Shown here in pieces: positions 63,404 through 64,000 of a stretch of DNA of 64,000 nt (position 1 is its first letter; each line of letters begins with the position of its first letter). A program made the position numbers and the translations under genes. The DNA comes from JAHECQ01 sp047638695 (lineage in GTDB: Bacteria > Actinomycetota > Acidimicrobiia > Acidimicrobiales > SZUA-35). The notes beneath the pieces were generated by a model, which made no database searches, was not told where the DNA came from, and was given only the letters and a program-made list of their open reading frames with translations. The stretch covers positions 1 through 64,000 of the forward strand of contig JBLINY010000013.1 of the NCBI GenBank assembly GCA_047638695.1, written 5' to 3'.

Positions 63404-63409
63404 ACTCTA
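63404..63409 (-). promoter_or_regulatory. Putative -10 box (leaderless) of the Nudix gene
   Basis: Minus-strand TAGAGT followed by 7 nt (CGGTGCG) and ATG 63396. Confidence 0.5.
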
Positions 63410-63487
63410 GGACGGACCAGCCTGCTGATGAGCATTCCCTACCCGTCGGGTTCGCTTCCCACACGAGAGGCTGGCACCATCACCGGC

Positions 63488-64000
63488 GTGACCCGGCATT
63501 CCGATCAGTCGCCCTACCTCACGTTTACGGCCGAGGAGTGGGGTGAGCTCCGCGCCGCAACCCCGCTGACGCTGAGCCAAGCCGATCTCGATCGGCTGCG
63601 CGGCATCAATGTCGAGCTGAGCCTCGACGAGGTCGCCGAGGTCTTACTTCCGCTGTCGCGACTTCTGAATCTCTACGTAGGGGCAAGTCAAGAGCTCTAT
63701 CGGGCGTCCGACACCTTCCTTGGCCAGCTCCCGGCGAAGGTTCCCTACGTCATCGGCATCGCTGGATCGGTTGCTGTCGGCAAGTCGACGACAGCCCGTG
63801 TCCTGCAGGCACTGCTCGACCGGTGGCCAGACCATCCCGAAGTCGACCTCATCACGACCGATGGTTTTCTGCATCCCAACGATGTGTTGAATGAGCGAGG
63901 CTTGATGGCTCGCAAGGGTTTCCCTGAAAGCTACGACCGGAAGCGCCTGCTCGAGTTCATGGCGTGCATCAAGTCGGGCGTACCGGCCGAAGCCCCGGTG
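63488..64000 (+). CDS. coaA: Pantothenate kinase, type I (3' truncated by window)
   Basis: The first ~171 residues of a type I (prokaryotic CoaA) pantothenate kinase, the rate-setting step of CoA synthesis. SPYLTFTAEEWGELRAATPLTLS is the typical N-terminus; YVIGIAGSVAVGKSTTARVLQ is the P-loop region, and LITTDGFLHPNDVLNERGLMARKGFPESYD holds the catalytic aspartate. The frame runs off the window. GTG 63488 fits homologues; ATG 63428 is in frame 20 codons upstream. Confidence 0.93.
   Translation, partial: MTRHSDQSPYLTFTAEEWGELRAATPLTLSQADLDRLRGINVELSLDEVAEVLLPLSRLLNLYVGASQELYRASDTFLGQLPAKVPYVIGIAGSVAVGKSTTARVLQALLDRWPDHPEVDLITTDGFLHPNDVLNERGLMARKGFPESYDRKRLLEFMACIKSGVPAEAPV

Overview
The window is about 60% GC, gene-dense chromosomal DNA and reads as a free-living actinobacterium. 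The best fit is the class Acidimicrobiia (Ilumatobacter-like). Support comes from an actinobacterial conservon (sensor kinase, Roadblock, DUF742, GTPase), a fused F420-biosynthesis FbiC, DUF3151, DUF5522 and LytR_C proteins, a DUF222/HNH gene of the 13E12 type, many acyl-CoA enzymes and GTG/TTG starts. This placement is inference from gene content; there is no rRNA. I found no tRNA, rRNA, CRISPR array, prophage or insertion sequence.

Layout. 1-7.3 kb: end of a PLP enzyme, a secreted DUF4214 metalloprotease, a dehydrogenase-like protein, a membrane pyrophosphatase and an M18 aminopeptidase. 7.5-13.6 kb: gltBD, assimilating ammonium. 13.6-17.9 kb: a DUF4388 gene divergent from a complete conservon. 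17.9-27 kb: nitroreductase, hydrolase, two crotonases, gamma-glutamyltransferase, phosphodiesterase, SirB1-like protein, flavin reductase and acyl-CoA dehydrogenase. 27-28.7 kb: a frameshifted membrane-protein remnant, then a LexA-boxed DUF222/HNH gene. 29-38 kb: pyruvate kinase, patatin, DUF3151, mobA, RNase D, a ClC channel and a LOG protein. 38-41 kb: fbiC coupled to an HxlR regulator. 41-44.7 kb: alkB under a perfect SOS box, transaldolase, transketolase. 44.8-53.4 kb: FIST protein, TetR, lipoprotein, PBP4-type peptidase, small membrane proteins, then a tRNA T-loop modification cluster (sulfur carrier, TtuA-like enzyme, TrmI). 53.4-64 kb: a decayed acyl-CoA synthetase, a molybdopterin oxidoreductase, an S4 protein, a Baeyer-Villiger-type monooxygenase, RidA, acyl-CoA dehydrogenase, PanE-like reductase, LytR_C protein, Nudix hydrolase and the start of coaA.

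Three themes stand out. First, two DNA-damage-type genes (alkB and the DUF222/HNH gene) carry LexA boxes in promoters whose -10 element lies 7 nt from the start codon, so both mRNAs should be leaderless. Second, the same TANNNT-N6/7-ATG/GTG layout recurs at about ten start codons, which suggests leaderless transcription is common here. Third, a sulfur-carrier gene with a masked Gly-Gly end, a TtuA-like thiolase and TrmI sit together, predicting s2T54/m1A58-type modification of the tRNA T-loop in an organism that shows no sign of being a thermophile.
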